A stretch of 64,000 nt of DNA from Ridgeia piscesae (GCA_025642075.2 JAODUO010001364.1:1-64000); one strand, 5' to 3'. Shown: positions 45,180 to 58,399, counted from the first letter of the stretch. Program-made: numbers and translations. Notes: generated by a model from the sequence alone, not told the origin.

Positions 45180-45830
45180 GTAATCGGTATGAGGCCAACG
45201 CTATAGGTGGATCTGAAGGCAACATTCGGAGTACAAGTCCGATACATCTCCGTCAGGGCATCTGGGACTTCTCCAGTGATTGGATTGGCAGCTGTGTTCT
45301 TTCGGTGTAACTCAGGTGGTGTTTTAGCCAAACGTTTTGAATTTTTTCGTAAGGATCTGTCCGGGTAAACGTCTAGCCTGTGAGTCTACGTCTAGCCTTG
45401 GTCATTTTCAAGACTAAGCTGCATACAGGAGGATGCACCAGACGTTCCTTTTGAACAGCATCATCACTTTGTTCATCCTGATGCTCCTTGATCTTCATGT
45501 GCTTAGAAATGAGTGTTGCAAATGCTTGGTAACATTTTGGAAACTTTTTCTCGTCTCTTTTCTGTATCTCTACTGGTCATCATTTTGAAACCCAGATACA
45601 TGGCGTTTTCTATATCCACATTGTTTCTGTATTAAGCTTGATGTCTGCTACCATTAACCAATTCATCATTAAGTTCTTCTTTGATTGTTAGTACCGATCT
45701 TCAATCAAACCTGTCCTGCCGTTATTGCCGTGTCGTCGGTCTTGGCTTGCATGTGCTGCTGTCAGTACGAGACCAACGCTATATCGTTCGCAAAGTCGTG
45801 ATATTTGGAATTGCTCAGTGTGCTCTGCGA
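45180..45830 (-). mobile_element. LINE reverse-transcriptase relic (minus strand)
   Basis: Reading the minus strand, D-F-A-N-D-I-A-L-V-S (about 45800-45770) corresponds to the RT catalytic F-A-D-D block with the first Asp changed to Asn. Y-L-G-F then S-R-D-T-E-K-R (about 45600) and C-I-L-L-Y-A-A (about 45430) fit the C-terminal region of APE-type LINE polyproteins. Stops and frameshifts are frequent, so it is dead. Confidence 0.65.
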
Positions 45831-46019
45831 ATTACTCACTACAATAAAATAATAATAGCATAATAAGTACTTAAATAGCGCCCGCTCAATTGAAAATTGG
45901 TCTTGGACGCTGTACATACAACCTGTCGAACACAATCGCGCCTTTCCCCGAAAGTATTCAACCACTATTCAATTAGTGCGCGAAAACGATTCGTACATTA
46001 CTAATAATATGCACCACTC

Positions 46020-46168
46020 GCTTAACCAGCTACCCATTCACACAGCTGAACGAACAGGTTAACGGAGAGTGAACTGGCCCCCATACAAAAAGGCAACACT
46101 TTATGATTCGAACCTGGTCGTTCTAAGTTTCGATGCTCGCTACCCCTTTAACTGTCTTCTGTCGCACT
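46020..46168 (-). mobile_element. tRNA-derived SINE, copy 3
   Basis: On the minus strand: GGTAGCGAGCATCGAAAC, B-box-like AGGTTCGAATCAT, then GTTCACTC and TTCAGCTGTGTGAATGGGTAGC. It shares the body core with the two SINE copies in RPAP3 introns but is more diverged. Confidence 0.7.
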
Positions 46169-46734
46169 CACACACAAAACTATTAATGCCTTAAGCATGA
46201 TTATGTGGCCCGTTGTTTGACCTGCTATTGTAGAATTAAAAACAGATCTTCAACTACATCCCCTTGAGACATTCAGCCGATCACAATGAAATTCCCAAAA
46301 ACTTCCGAATGCAATCTGAAATCTACCACGGTCCACGTGGAACCTCCGACCGACGTCACTCCCTTGGGCCCTTCAGACCTCCAACTACACCCTCAACTGA
46401 GGCTCGTAGAAAGCGTCCAACTGAAACTCTCTTGTGGCTCGCCTACAGTTGAATGCGTGTTTATGCTACACTGTATTGAAGTTAACAAATATGGAAAATT
46501 TTGGCCAAAGTGGGGATGACCCTCATACGTGCACCAAAGATCCGCCAAATGCAACCAACTGACGCTCGTTCAAGTGAAACATGGAGGCGAACTCTCCCGT
46601 CACACAGCACTCATGGACTGTCATGCTGCACAACAAATTATTACTAGTATATCGGCCTATTCATCCACGTTTACAGAGGCCTATTGGCTATATCACGGAC
46701 TTATGTGCATATAAGTCCGTGGCTATATCCCAGC

Positions 46735-47612
46735 TAACATGACAGTACTGGGCCAGTACCGGGCCAATACTGGCAGGCCGGTATAAACGGCATTGGCCCA
46801 ATACACACGCTGCACAGAGGCTGTGAATCGGGCCAATGCTGGCATGCGGTACTGCCCAAGTGCTGGGCCAGTGCTGGTCCAGCATTGGGCCAGTGCTGGC
46901 GCAATGTACTGGCCCAATACTGGCCCAGTACCGGCATGTTGTATTGGCCCAGTGCTGGGGTAGTAATGGTTCAGCATTGGACCAGTACTGGCGCAAAGTA
47001 TTGCCCCAATACTGGCCCAGTACCGGCATGCTGTATTGGCCCAGTGCTGGGGTAATAATGGTCCAGCATTGGGCCAGTACTTGCGCAATGTATTGCCCCA
47101 GTGCTGGCCCAGTACCGGCATGCTGTATTGGCCCAGTGCTGGGGTAGTAATGGTCCAGCATTGGGCCAGTACTTGCGCAAAGTATTGCCCCAGTGCTGGC
47201 CCAGTACCGGCATGCTGTATTGGCCCAGTGCTGGGGTAATAATGGTCCAGCATTGGGCCAGTACTTGCGCAATGTATTGCCCCAGTGCTGGCCCAGTACC
47301 GGCATGCTGTATTGGCCCAGTGCTGGGGTAGTAATGGTCCAGCATTGGGCCAGTACTTGCGCAATGTATTGCCCCAGTGCTGGCCCAGTACCGGCATGCT
47401 GTATTGGCCCAGTGCTGGGGTAGTAATGGTCCAGCATTGGGCCAGTACTTGCGCAATGTATTGGCCCAGTGCTGGCCCAGTACCGGCATGCTGTATTGGC
47501 CCAGTGCTGGGGTAATAATGGTCCAGCATTGGGCCAGTACTTGCGCAATGTATTGCCCCAGTGCTGGCCCAGTACCGGCATGCTGTATTAGTCCAGTGTT
47601 GGTGCAATAATG
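46735..47612. repeat. 92-bp minisatellite, about 9 copies
   Basis: A unit such as CCAGTACCGGCATGCTGTAT..GCCCAGTGCTGGGGTAGTAA..CCAGCATTGGGCCAGTACTT.. recurs every 92 bp. The copies are cleanest between about 47.0 and 47.6 kb and degrade toward 46.74 kb. Within a unit, CCAGTAC..TGTATTG occurs twice. The array has no stops in any minus frame, giving spurious frames of up to 316 codons rich in Gly, Pro, Trp and Gln. Confidence 0.93.
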
Positions 47613-47639
47613 GCACGGTGTAGCGCTTACATTTTCCGG

Positions 47640-48378
47640 CATTATAAACGTTCCGATTGACATTTCTGCGCATGCCCGATAAATGTAAATCATCAATATG
47701 CAGCGAAATGACGAAGCATTTATGGTATAAATACTATGAATTGTTCATTAGGATGTATATAACCTCTCAGAAAAGTTACTTGTAGCAAATTAACATCAGG
47801 CAAACAAGTTTTGAAGCATGTTTTGATAGCAAGCACAAGTGCTGTAGTGCGCCATAATCCGTGACAGTGATTTTAAACAAACGCAATATTTTAATGTATT
47901 GCACGACATTTAAGAGAAGTTCTTCAGCATTACCGAGTGACCATGTAGTGTTGGGTGAGTACCAGATGTGTTTATTTTCTGCATTTATGATAATTGTATA
48001 TGTGTACGTATGTGTATGTGTGTGTGTAAGCGTGTGTATATGCGTGTGTGTGTTGTATGTTTGTGAGTGGTAGAGTGGGTGTGTGGGGAACTGGAAGTAT
48101 GTTATGGATGAAATACTTATAAATTCATGTACTTTCTGTCAGCATATGCACACACAGTTTACTAGGTATTTATTGTTTCTGATAAGATAGACAGTTGATT
48201 ATTTTGTAAATTGTGTAAACAGAACTTAATACATGTATATTGTTAGTGTGTCAGTATTACTATTTTATGATAGAAAGTACAGACAGTTAATATTTCCACT
48301 TTAATATACACCATATTCTGTTATTACTTGTTCTCTGACTTTTCTTGTATGCAATAGACATGTCTGACCTGAGTGTAG
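47640..48378. other. No feature recognised
   Basis: AT-rich sequence with a short GT-rich patch (48000-48060). I see no exon or repeat family. Confidence 0.5.
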
Positions 48379-48393
48379 TTGTATGTTATCGAC

Positions 48394-48630
48394 AGGTTTG
48401 TCCGATATAACGATGCTGAAGACCGATGTGGCGAGGCAAAGCTGTTGAGGCCGAAACATGACGATGATGATGAGTTACTGTCATCCTATCTGAAGCCAGA
48501 TGACAGTCGCGAGGAGATGCGCCTTTACGAGAAGGGGAAATGCAAGAGATGTACAACGATTGCATACTGCAGCATTCAACCGAGGAAAACATGTGTGCCA
48601 TTCCTGAATTTACCATTTGCCGAGAGGTAA
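48394..48630 (+). CDS. Possible orphan exon or small ORF, Cys-containing
   Basis: A locally GC-richer open frame encodes an acidic D-D-D-D-E-L-L-S-S-Y segment and then a basic C-K-R-C..Y-C..C cluster, ending in TAG. C-x-x-C followed by spaced cysteines could be a remnant zinc-binding motif, but the spacing matches no family I can name. There is no clear promoter, partner exon or conserved start. It may be a gene fragment or chance. Confidence 0.2.
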   Translation, partial: RFVRYNDAEDRCGEAKLLRPKHDDDDELLSSYLKPDDSREEMRLYEKGKCKRCTTIAYCSIQPRKTCVPFLNLPFAER

Positions 48631-49236
48631 AGGTTGGGTTGTGTTGGCAGTGTCAATGGAGCATGGCAGGTATTACACAATTGCTTTGTATGGCATAAAT
48701 AGCTTTCAGGTTCGTGTAGAAATGTGCAAATAGCCATGACCGAATCCATGTGCGCCTTAATGAGAATGAGAAAATGGGTACAAAAAAAGAGTGGCGGGCG
48801 AAAACGTGGAGGAAGAGGGGTGTAGACGAGCAGAGAAGAGTGGGAAAGAATAAAGAAAACGGGATAGATATAGTGTGACGCAGAGACAGATGAGGGAGGA
48901 TCGGAGGAAGAGGGAGTGAGAGGGAGGGAGGGCGAAAGGAAGGGAGGTAGGCAGAGAGGGAGTGCTGAGGGACAGAGGGAGGGAGTAATAATTTAATGTT
49001 CAAGTTTTATTTAGTTTATATCTTAATGGATGTAGCATTATTGGAAAAGTAAACTATATTTTGTCCCGTAACACGCAGCACTGACATAATTGTTTTGGCG
49101 TATCATGTTTGTTGAAATATTACACATAATAATTATTGATAGTTGGCCGGGATTTTATCAAATCACAAATTTGGAATAACCCGAATACAACTGAGTCTTT
49201 GGGCAAAGTAAACCGGTAGACTTAAGTACTGCCGTT

Positions 49237-49874
<638 letters not shown>

Positions 49875-50139
49875 CTGAGCTTAATTAGGTCTAATTTGGT
49901 AACTGTCTATACATGGCCACAGGAACGGGGATCATACGATCACCTAAACATTTCACACAAACACTGTAGCAGTAGTCGCCTTGACTAGAAGCTCACATAC
50001 CAAACTCCAAAGCCATTGGAAGTTGGTATAGAATCCTTCAACGTCAACGAACTTAATAAAATTGGTCATGCCAAAATATTGATTGTGTGCCCGGGGGCTA
50101 AACCTATCTCAAACCTCAGACCACCAGCAAAATTATTGC

Positions 50140-50628
50140 AGGGTTATGATGACGTATTTGTACGGCAACGCCCACACTTAGCGTAACGGATTATCAACCG
50201 ACGCAAGTCACGCCTCGTCGCACAGCGCGCGATTACAGCACCTGCGCCTACCGGTGTTTACAGTCGGCTCCAAGGAGACGAGGACTTCCGTCGACCTCTG
50301 ACCGCAAAATCGACGAAGCGCGGAAAGCGCCTATCGGACAACTTGCGCGTCGCTTGGGTGGCAACGGGGACGTGCGATCGATATAGTGCATATTAATAAT
50401 ACACGCCCGGTTAAAATTACCGTCGTTGGTCTTCGCCGAGTGCCGTTACAGCAACGCCGAAATTCGTTAGCGGCCTGGGCCGTCAACGACGTCATTCCGT
50501 GAGTTTGGCCAAGTGTCAGTGATTGGAGTCGAGAGTCGGTAGGCTAGGGTGCAGCTGTTTTTAACATGTAAAAACACCCGAGTTGAACGGACAGGCGCAC
50601 CCAGCCAGGGCCGCGCAGATGGGCACAT
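50140..50628 (+). promoter_or_regulatory. CpG-rich promoter region of the C12orf56-like gene
   Basis: CpG is visibly dense (GCGCGCG, CGTCGAC, GACGAAGCGCGG, CGATCG) in contrast to the CpG-poor flanks. The stretch lies directly upstream of the first coding exon. It holds GATGACGTATT (CRE-like) near 50148 and several GGCAAC half sites. An upstream ATG at 50619 opens a frame that overlaps the main start out of frame and runs to 50795. Confidence 0.6.
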
Positions 50629-50883
50629 ATGGCTCGAAATGGGAGCGATGTTTTGACGAAGAAGTACAGCAAGTTGGAATCATTCCTCAAGCGAAACTTG
50701 GACGTCGACACGTTCGAGCGAATACGGACGCACGAGGCGTGTATAGTCTGTTCCGAAAAGGAGGACAAAGTCTACAAGTTCGTCGTTTTGAGTGACGAAC
50801 GCATCTACCTGACGGAAAACCCGCCGAAGAAGATTTCCGTCGAGAAATCTGTGAATTTACGGGATGTAGTTTCAGTGGAACTG
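50629..50883 (+). CDS. C12orf56: C12orf56-like exon 1
   Basis: Eighty-five codons, ending in phase 0 before GTAAGT. The ATG at 50629 is chosen because M-A-R-N-G-S aligns with the family start. The upstream ATG at 50619 is out of frame. Residues 45-85 carry the strongly conserved V-L-S-D-E-R-I-Y-L-T-E-N-P-P-K-K and L-R-D-V-V blocks. Confidence 0.85.
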
Positions 50884-51346
50884 GTAAGTTTAAAAAAATA
50901 TTTGTTACTGATTTCCCCCAACTAGAATAGGCCATTATAGCTCCTCGTACATGTATAAATTGTTTGAGTAGGAGTTAGCTAGGTATGTACATGACACACG
51001 TACACGTGTCAGTTGTGTTTACACTTTATGTTTTTATTGATATAGGAGTTGCCGTGGACATAAGCTGCTATTTCAACAGTATTTGCACCACCTTTACTTT
51101 ATGATTGTGTGGGGGGAGCGTTTATTACGCCTGATTAGTCATATTTAGCGTAACTAATAATTAATGCTAGAGAGTATATGGTCTGTCAGATAGATAGCCT
51201 ACATCTAAACTATAATTGTAAACGGTGTAAAATGTTAACTATTAGTTTATGATAATCTTCATGGTAGGAACATAAATAAATATATTAGACTTTTTTCAAC
51301 TCTCCTTTCTAATTTGCATTGATTATTTGCCTGTAAAAGGTTTGTT

Positions 51347-51408
<62 letters not shown>

Positions 51409-54400
51409 CTGCCAGACAAATCCAGGATACATTAATTTTAACATTTAACTGTAATATTATTACTTTTATTTTGAGTGAATTCGGATTGCGCGCTATAAAT
51501 CGCTGAGCCCAAATACTGAATCTATACTTAGAACAGGTGTGCCACTAAAAACAGGTATTGCATGCATGATCATGGAGACAATACACAGAGCTCATGCACT
51601 GGGTCCAGTCAGTTGTGTATAGTCCACTCAACTTTACAATGGTCACTCTAGTTGGCCAGTCAAAGGAAGTTGTTTGTGTGGGCCTTTACCTGGCCAGGGC
51701 AGATTGGATTACATAATGAGCACATCCAGTGAATAGTTCAGTGGGTGATTCCAGCTCTGGGGCTGTTTGCTAATTCCTGCTGGATTCTTAAGGTCACCAA
51801 TCCCAATTGCATGCTGGCTAATTGCTTGATTTGCTCTTTATTTCCAGCAAATGTGGCAGGGGTTGTTATATATAGTTGGAACAAAATACACTATATGCAA
51901 TTATTTTTGATTTCATGTGTAGAGTTATTATTATTAATATTATTATCTACAGATATTTTAAGTTGAAATTTTTTTTTGTAGATAGGACTTTATTAAAAAA
52001 TTAATTCCCCAATACGGCTGGGTAGAACATGTTCATTGAGTCAACACAAGGGAAGTTAAATAATTATTCATAATTATAGGTCAGATCAGTTTGTTAAACA
52101 TTATATTTTGTTTTATACTAATACAAACACAAATTCATAACGGTAAATTTGTAGTCTTGACAGAGTTTTGAAGGGATAACAGAAATGCCTTTTTTGACAC
52201 CTTTGTAACTTTACAATAATTTTCAAGCAAATCTTTGAATTTAACATTTAATTGTTATCTAAGTAGTTTTTATATGCAGAAACTCAGATGATATAAGTGA
52301 TGTGACGCATGCTCAACAACTGATGACTAAAACTGTTGTTTCGATCGTTTTGTATTTAACCACATGTCTCATGAATGTTTAAAATCGGACATGTGCCAAA
52401 AAAACCTTTGCTTACTGTTGGAAGCAGTAAGTATACCCTTTTTACATACTTTCTGCAAATAGACATTTACAAGAGTTTTATAAGTTAGTGTAATGCTTAG
52501 AATTAATACCAAAACAATTTGCATATAAATATTTGTTGAGGCATTTCATGCGGTTTACTGAGTATGAAGTAAAACTTGATTAATTACGTCATAAGGAATC
52601 TGTTTAGCTGTAAATTAGCACTATCTAGCAGACCAATTCTGTGTTAATTACCATTCCACACGACCAGTCTGACAACTTTTGATTGCACTTCATGCATATT
52701 AATAATTTAATATGTACATTTACTGACCAGTGCCAGTGATTTATGCAGGATAAACTATTGCCAGCCACACTTTTTTGGTGGACGTATGCATATTAACTCA
52801 TACACTTACAAGCCAGTTGATGTTTTATGACCTGAAATAAACTACAAACACACGTGTGACTTCCATTTTCAAATGGCTTGACAATATCTATGATTTTTGA
52901 AGACTAGTTTTTGTGTTTTTCCTTTTTGCCTTTTTACCAGTCTACCACCCGTCCAGTGATATTTCTACCTGTCCAAAATGGGTTTTACCCATCCTATTAA
53001 TGGGTAAGCGGGTCCCTGCTGTGAATCCTGTCACTTGTGTCCAGCAGGAGTGGGTCAAGATAAAAAAGTAATTGGTTGTCATCATAGCTTTATGCAGAGA
53101 CCCGTCCACCCATCATTTGGATGGGTAAAACATATGGACGGGTAGAAATATGGGTGGACGGGTGGTGGATGGGTAAAAAAACGAAGGAACAAAAATGACT
53201 TTCAAAACCATAGATATTGTCCGTTATGTTTTAAAATTAGTTCTATAGTGTTACACTTACATGTGTGTTTGTAGTCCATTTCCAGTCATAAAAGGTATTT
53301 CAAGTTTCTCAAGTGTAACAATAACATCCACGTGTCCACCAAAAATGTATGGCTGCCAAAAATGTGATCCTGCATAAAGCCTGGTTGTCATTACCTGACA
53401 AAATGAAGTATGTTGTAATTGAAATTATATAATTGTCAGGTTTTATTTGTAAAATATTAAAATTGATTGACAATATATAATGCATTCGTGGCATATAGTG
53501 TCTTAATGTTTAACTCGAGTTGAGAGCCTGTCTTCCACAAGCAGATGTGTCTTCAGTGGTGAACATGCATTGGACGTCACATTGGGCTTTGACAAATATT
53601 TCCAGAAAGGCTCTCCTTGGTACACACATTTATTACACAATAATATTCACAGCAGTTGTGGGCTCATTTTGTGATGTTTACCAATCTCAGATATAGGTGA
53701 AGGGGTGGTATCAATATTATTACACCCCAATATTTAGATTTCCAAGGTGTGGGTGGAAAACATATTGATTATACAATGTATTCATGTGTACTTTCTGACT
53801 AACAGGTTGACTACAAAATGTGGTCTAGGGACCATTTCACTATAATGTTGTTAAGAGCTCTTAAAGGGAAACAAAAGTCATGTTTTGATTATATGGGGTT
53901 AACAGAGTTAATAAAAAGTAACAACTTCCAACAACAATCATATTTTTAACGTCAGTCAACACATAGCCATAAAAAGTCTATAGACTACGCCATTTTAGAA
54001 ACAAAATGACGTAGTTAAGTCTTCTTGGTCGGCGTGAACTGTGCATGCATGCGTATTATTATCTGTTACTTTCTGACCTACCCGGGTAACCACGAAAACA
54101 ACCGCCAACAGCCGCCAAACTGTTCCTCACATTTCTCACATACATATACATACACTACATTAAAAAAAACCACTTGTATTCCTCTAACGAATAAAATTCA
54201 TAAAAGAAAAGCGCAAATCTCGACGGACGGCAACTCGACAACTTTGACTACCGTAAACTCGCTATTATAATATGTTAGCTTTACACAAAATACCGCTAGA
54301 TGGCAGACCACATTCACAAAGATGCCACTGATCGATACGCTCCATATTTACGTGGGGGGGCCTTTACGTGCATTGTTCTAGTTGGCGCCTTATAGTTGCT

Positions 54401-54611
54401 GTTTTTACGGTGTTCTTGTGATGTTGAGATGTCTTTCAATAAGAACATGACGTGCAATAAGCAAATTTAACTAGAGTACTACAAGTTAGCATATACACTG
54501 TTTGAAAGGCGAAATAACAATTGTTGGATTTGTTGTTTGTTTCTTTTTATTTTCACCAACACAGTAAGCATTCTTACTTCTTAGTATTACTATTTCACTA
54601 CAACAATGACA

Positions 54612-54659
<48 letters not shown>

Positions 54660-57600
54660 TAATAATATATATATATATATATATATATAACTGTTTCAGT
54701 TCTGGTCGATTCAAAGGGTAACAAAAGGCAGTTTACTGATACTGTCTTTCACTGTACTGTTGCTACAAGCGTATGAGGAACAGTGTGGCATATTGCTGTC
54801 GTGATTTCATTGTAAACCGTCATGTAAGGCACTTTTAGCGAACCGCTTGGCTCTCTGTTATGACAGCTGAACCAGCAGACGACTTTATGACCTAATACTT
54901 TTCCAAAGTGCAGATAGAAGCTGGGTTTTGATTGGTTGCATCGACCAAGATGAGCCCGTTCACGGTGTCAGTGATTTTGCTAGATTTACCCACTTTAACA
55001 CCACTTTCTGAGGAAACTACTAATGCGAAAAATTTGATTGTAAATGCAAATGGTTAGCTTATGTAAACTCTTTTAGGTGCATAACACCTAACCGTTACTT
55101 TTTTTGCCCTTTAAAACTGATTTTGCACTTTACAAATTCAGTTTTGATCCTTGATTTTGAAAATTATCAACCCCTTGACACACCAGTGGTCACTGGTGTG
55201 GAATAAAAATAACGTTTTGAAAAAAATAATTAATTTAACAATGGATTTTGTTTAACAATGACTATTTTTTCTGAGCTTTTTATCTTAGTGAAACGATCCC
55301 CTGATTTCCAGATTTTTATCCGTCTAAGATGTAGGCATGCCATGGGGAGGCTGGTTATTTAAGTCGGGTACAGATAGATCGTGATATTTACAGGAGTTGG
55401 TGAATCATAGGGTGGAAATGCAAGTAATTGTGGATGTATGCAAATTGAGGTTTTGGAGAGCAGTTAAATTGGGTGTTTCGGGGTTTAAAATTACGGTTTT
55501 GGAGAGTGTCAGTGTCAATGGTTTTGGGGGGCTTCAGGAAGGGTGCAAATTTACATTTGTGGAGAGCATCGTGGTAGATATTTTGGTGAGCTTCAAGGAG
55601 GGTGTAAGTGAAGGTTTTTGGGAGACCATCAACCTCTCCTATATTCAATGGCATGGTCCGGTGGCAGTGTTAGATATATGTGACTGGCTGTGACAGTGAT
55701 GTGACGTTTTATTAATTTGTACAACTGTTGTTGCTTTATTTAATCTGACACCATGGTACAGCTGGCCGTTTAATACCTGGTGACCCTCGCGCCAGACAGT
55801 TGCGTGATGGTCAGCAGACTGTCACTGCTTTCACAGCCAGCTATTGATCTAACTTCCATGACATTCCAAATGTTTGCATGTTTCCATGACGACAAAAACA
55901 GAGAAACTGAAATGCATCAGTGGCTTTGGTGCAGTAGCCTTTGTTATAGTTGTCACGCTGACAGCTGTTATGTAGTTCGTCAAGGTTATGTTGTTATTAC
56001 CTGGTTGTTAAGGACGGGATGCACACATATAAGAAGATATCACCTTGTATTAGGCTAAAGAGGCTGAATTTTGCAAGCTAATTTGTAACTGCTGAGTCAA
56101 AGCAATTAATATATATAATAATTATAACTATAAAATTTGTATTGCTAGGCAATACTCAGATTTGTACTATCCAGCATTGTACATGTAGACATATGTTTTT
56201 ATCTCACTATTTCAATTACGGAAGCATTTTGCTGTAATTTATCAGATTTTATTACCCTGGTAGTCTTAATTAATTAGATAATTTATTAATATGTTATACA
56301 ACTAAATCAATTTCAGTTGTGTATTTGTTTTTCATTATAATTTATTATTTTAACTTTTAAACTAAGATACTCAATTTATGTACAGCAAATGTTTATATAG
56401 TAAAATTTGTCTTGTTTTCCTATTACAGCTGTATATGTCTTGTGGTAAGTGCTATGAATGCTCTAGATATGGCACTATACAAAATAAACATTATTATTAT
56501 TATTATATCATGTGACTGCAAGCTGCCTTGTCAATAATAATGGCAGAAGATTAATATTTTTAGAGTACAATTGTTATCAATTACATTGTGAGATTAGCTG
56601 CTATTCTGAATAGATGGACCAGAAACATGAGAGATTGTGACACAAATACTTGGAAATAGCCATAGAACTCTCCGCCAGGTAACAGTTTACTGGGTGAAAT
56701 GAAGCAGCATATTGGATCTGATCATGTCCAGCAGACCGTGAAGTGTAAGCTGTACTAGTATGCGTGGCTAAAATTGCGTCCAGTTATGTGGATGAAGGGT
56801 TTAAAACAGCACATGTTGCTGAATTAATATTGTCACTAGCACTAGCACCAAAATGGGAAATCTGACATAATTGATTTACTTTGTTGAGTTGGAAAATCAC
56901 ACAAAAAATAACACTTTAAAGTTATATTGATTATAAAATACCAAATGAATGTTTAAAAACAGCATTGATCAGGGATATTATTTTCTGTTAATAATCGTGA
57001 AGGTTGAAACCTGTACCACAGCATTTCGTGAATTAGAAATTGGGCATAAATTTGGTGGAGGTCAACCCATAAGTTCACTGTTTTCATTGGACGTTATGTT
57101 ATCTTGCTGACCAGGGATATATAAGATTATATGAATAAAAGAAATCCAGGTTTCTAATCATGTTCTTGACAGAAGTCAGCAGCCTCCGCATCCACATCAC
57201 TAACGACGACGTCTAACACACATACAAATTGTTTTCAGCTAAACGAGTACCCAGAATTCCTGAACGGCCGAGAGCGAGAGAACACGCTGCACATCGTTGT
57301 CAAGCATCGGGTGCGTGAACCTTTGAAAACAAAACGACGGTTGTCAGACGTGATATCGGGTCGACTGACACCGAGAACGACACAGACATCGCGCACGAGT
57401 CGCAGCGATTCCTCCGAGTCGGCGTCCGTGAAACCACGAGCACTGCCGATCTTCAACATTAAGCATGTCCGGGACGATGTTGAGAAAAGTGCACAGAAAC
57501 TCGGCTCAACTCGAAGGCATAACTCAAGCACCAGCTCGTCACTCGGTGACGACGACGATGACGGGGGGTGGAGAAGGACAAGGTCATGCAAAGAGACATC

Positions 57601-57972
57601 GCCACGGAGACATGGTGGTGAAATACTCACAAGCAGCCTAAATGAGAGGGCGTTTCGACGAACTCGCGATGAAGCAAATGCCTTAGCAAAACACAGACGG
57701 ACAAGTGTTTCGAGTGATACGTCGAACGGGCCGCTAAATCTGTTACCACGGCAACGGGTGAAGAAAACGAGAAGTTCTGATAAAAACGGCACGCCTGTTA
57801 GACAACAGAGAGGCGACAGTGAACTGCACTTACACCTGGAAAATGATGATGACAGTGACGGTGATGAAAGCGATGATGAATCTAGTGTCGCGGATAGAAA
57901 TAAACTGACAGTGCCTTCGTCAGATCGCAGACACAGACATTGCAGTTCTAATTCACTTGGATCAAGACGAAG
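50629..57972 (+). CDS. C12orf56: C12orf56-like protein gene (first two coding exons, 3' incomplete)
   Basis: Two exons separated by a 6.35-kb intron give at least 329 residues. The first 100 residues resemble the start of vertebrate C12orf56, an uncharacterised conserved protein: a Leu-rich helix, a C-I-V-C..D-K-V-Y-K-F-V-V-L-S-D-E-R-I-Y-L-T-E-N-P-P block, and then R-D-V-V-S-V-E-L joined to N-E-Y-P-E-F-L-N-G. The intron falls inside this conserved run. The pattern of beta strands is compatible with a PH-like fold (inference). The remainder of exon 2 is Ser/Arg/Asp-rich and probably disordered. Further exons must lie at or beyond the right edge. Confidence 0.82.
51349..51406. repeat. (TA)n microsatellite
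   Basis: Uninterrupted TA run in intron 1. Confidence 0.95.
52725..53395. mobile_element. Foldback DNA element, about 670 bp
   Basis: Left arm (about 52.725-52.995 kb) and right arm (about 53.09-53.39 kb) are imperfect inverted copies. TTTATGCAGGAT, TTTTTTGGTGGAC, ACTACAAACACACGTGT, GACAATATCTATG and CCACCCGTCC on the left each have reverse complements in the right arm in mirrored order. The middle (about 53.0-53.09 kb) is unique. No coding capacity. Exact ends and target duplication were not resolved. Confidence 0.8.
54616..54689. repeat. (TA)n microsatellite
   Basis: Two TA runs separated by TGTGTTAATA. Confidence 0.95.
57239..57972 (+). CDS. C12orf56: C12orf56-like exon 2
   Basis: 244 codons plus 2 nt (phase 0-2), with acceptor GTTTTCAG and donor GTTAGT. 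It starts L-N-E-Y-P-E-F-L-N-G-R-E-R-E-N, continuing the conserved domain of exon 1. It then becomes low-complexity: Ser/Thr/Arg-rich with many potential phosphosites, D-D-D-D-D-G-G-W and an acidic E-N-D-D-D-S-D-G-D-E-S-D-D-E stretch. Without splicing the frame would stop 10 codons later, which supports the donor. Confidence 0.83.
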
Positions 57973-58334
57973 GTTAGTAATAAAACTTAGTAGACAGTTT
58001 TAAATATAATGGAGTCATAATTTAGAAGTGTGAGGTTGTGTATGATGTTTGAGTTATGTCTATGTAGTCTGAATGGAAATGTTGTTTACAATTGAATGTT
58101 GCCTCTTTTGTGACAAGTTCAGCTGGATGTAACACAATGTTTACCTCTAGGTTCATTAAAAGAAATTTGGTTGTTGATGTATATGTTAGAAAGACACCAG
58201 TAGAATATATGGTTTAAAATATTATGTAAGAAGATGTTTAAAACATTTTATGATAAACTTATTTCTAGAAGTAAGCATAATAATTTTGATGCTGAGCAGC
58301 CATCATACGTTTAACTGAAACATTGTGCCACTTC

Positions 58335-58336
<2 letters not shown>

Positions 58337-58397
<61 letters not shown>
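58337..58397. repeat. (TA)n microsatellite
   Basis: Uninterrupted TA run shortly after exon 2 of the C12orf56-like gene. Confidence 0.95.

Positions 58398-58399
<2 letters not shown>

Larger units (their letters stand above)
50884..57238 (+). other. Intron 1 of the C12orf56-like gene
   Basis: A 6.35-kb intron holding (TA)n tracts (51349-51406, 54616-54689) and a foldback element (about 52.72-53.39 kb). Around 53.87 and 55.11 kb there are similar AAAGGG-AAA ends in opposite orientation, which may bound a further degraded element. No additional exon was recognised. Confidence 0.6.

Noticed and set aside
46688..47696. Minus-strand frames of 241-316 codons rich in Gly/Pro/Trp/Gln
   Set aside because: All are frames of the 92-bp minisatellite; no start context, domain or splice-bounded structure supports a protein.
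53869..55115. Possible 1.2-kb element bounded by inverted AAAGGG-AAA ends
   Set aside because: The termini share only about 15 imperfect bases and the flanks do not give a consistent target duplication.
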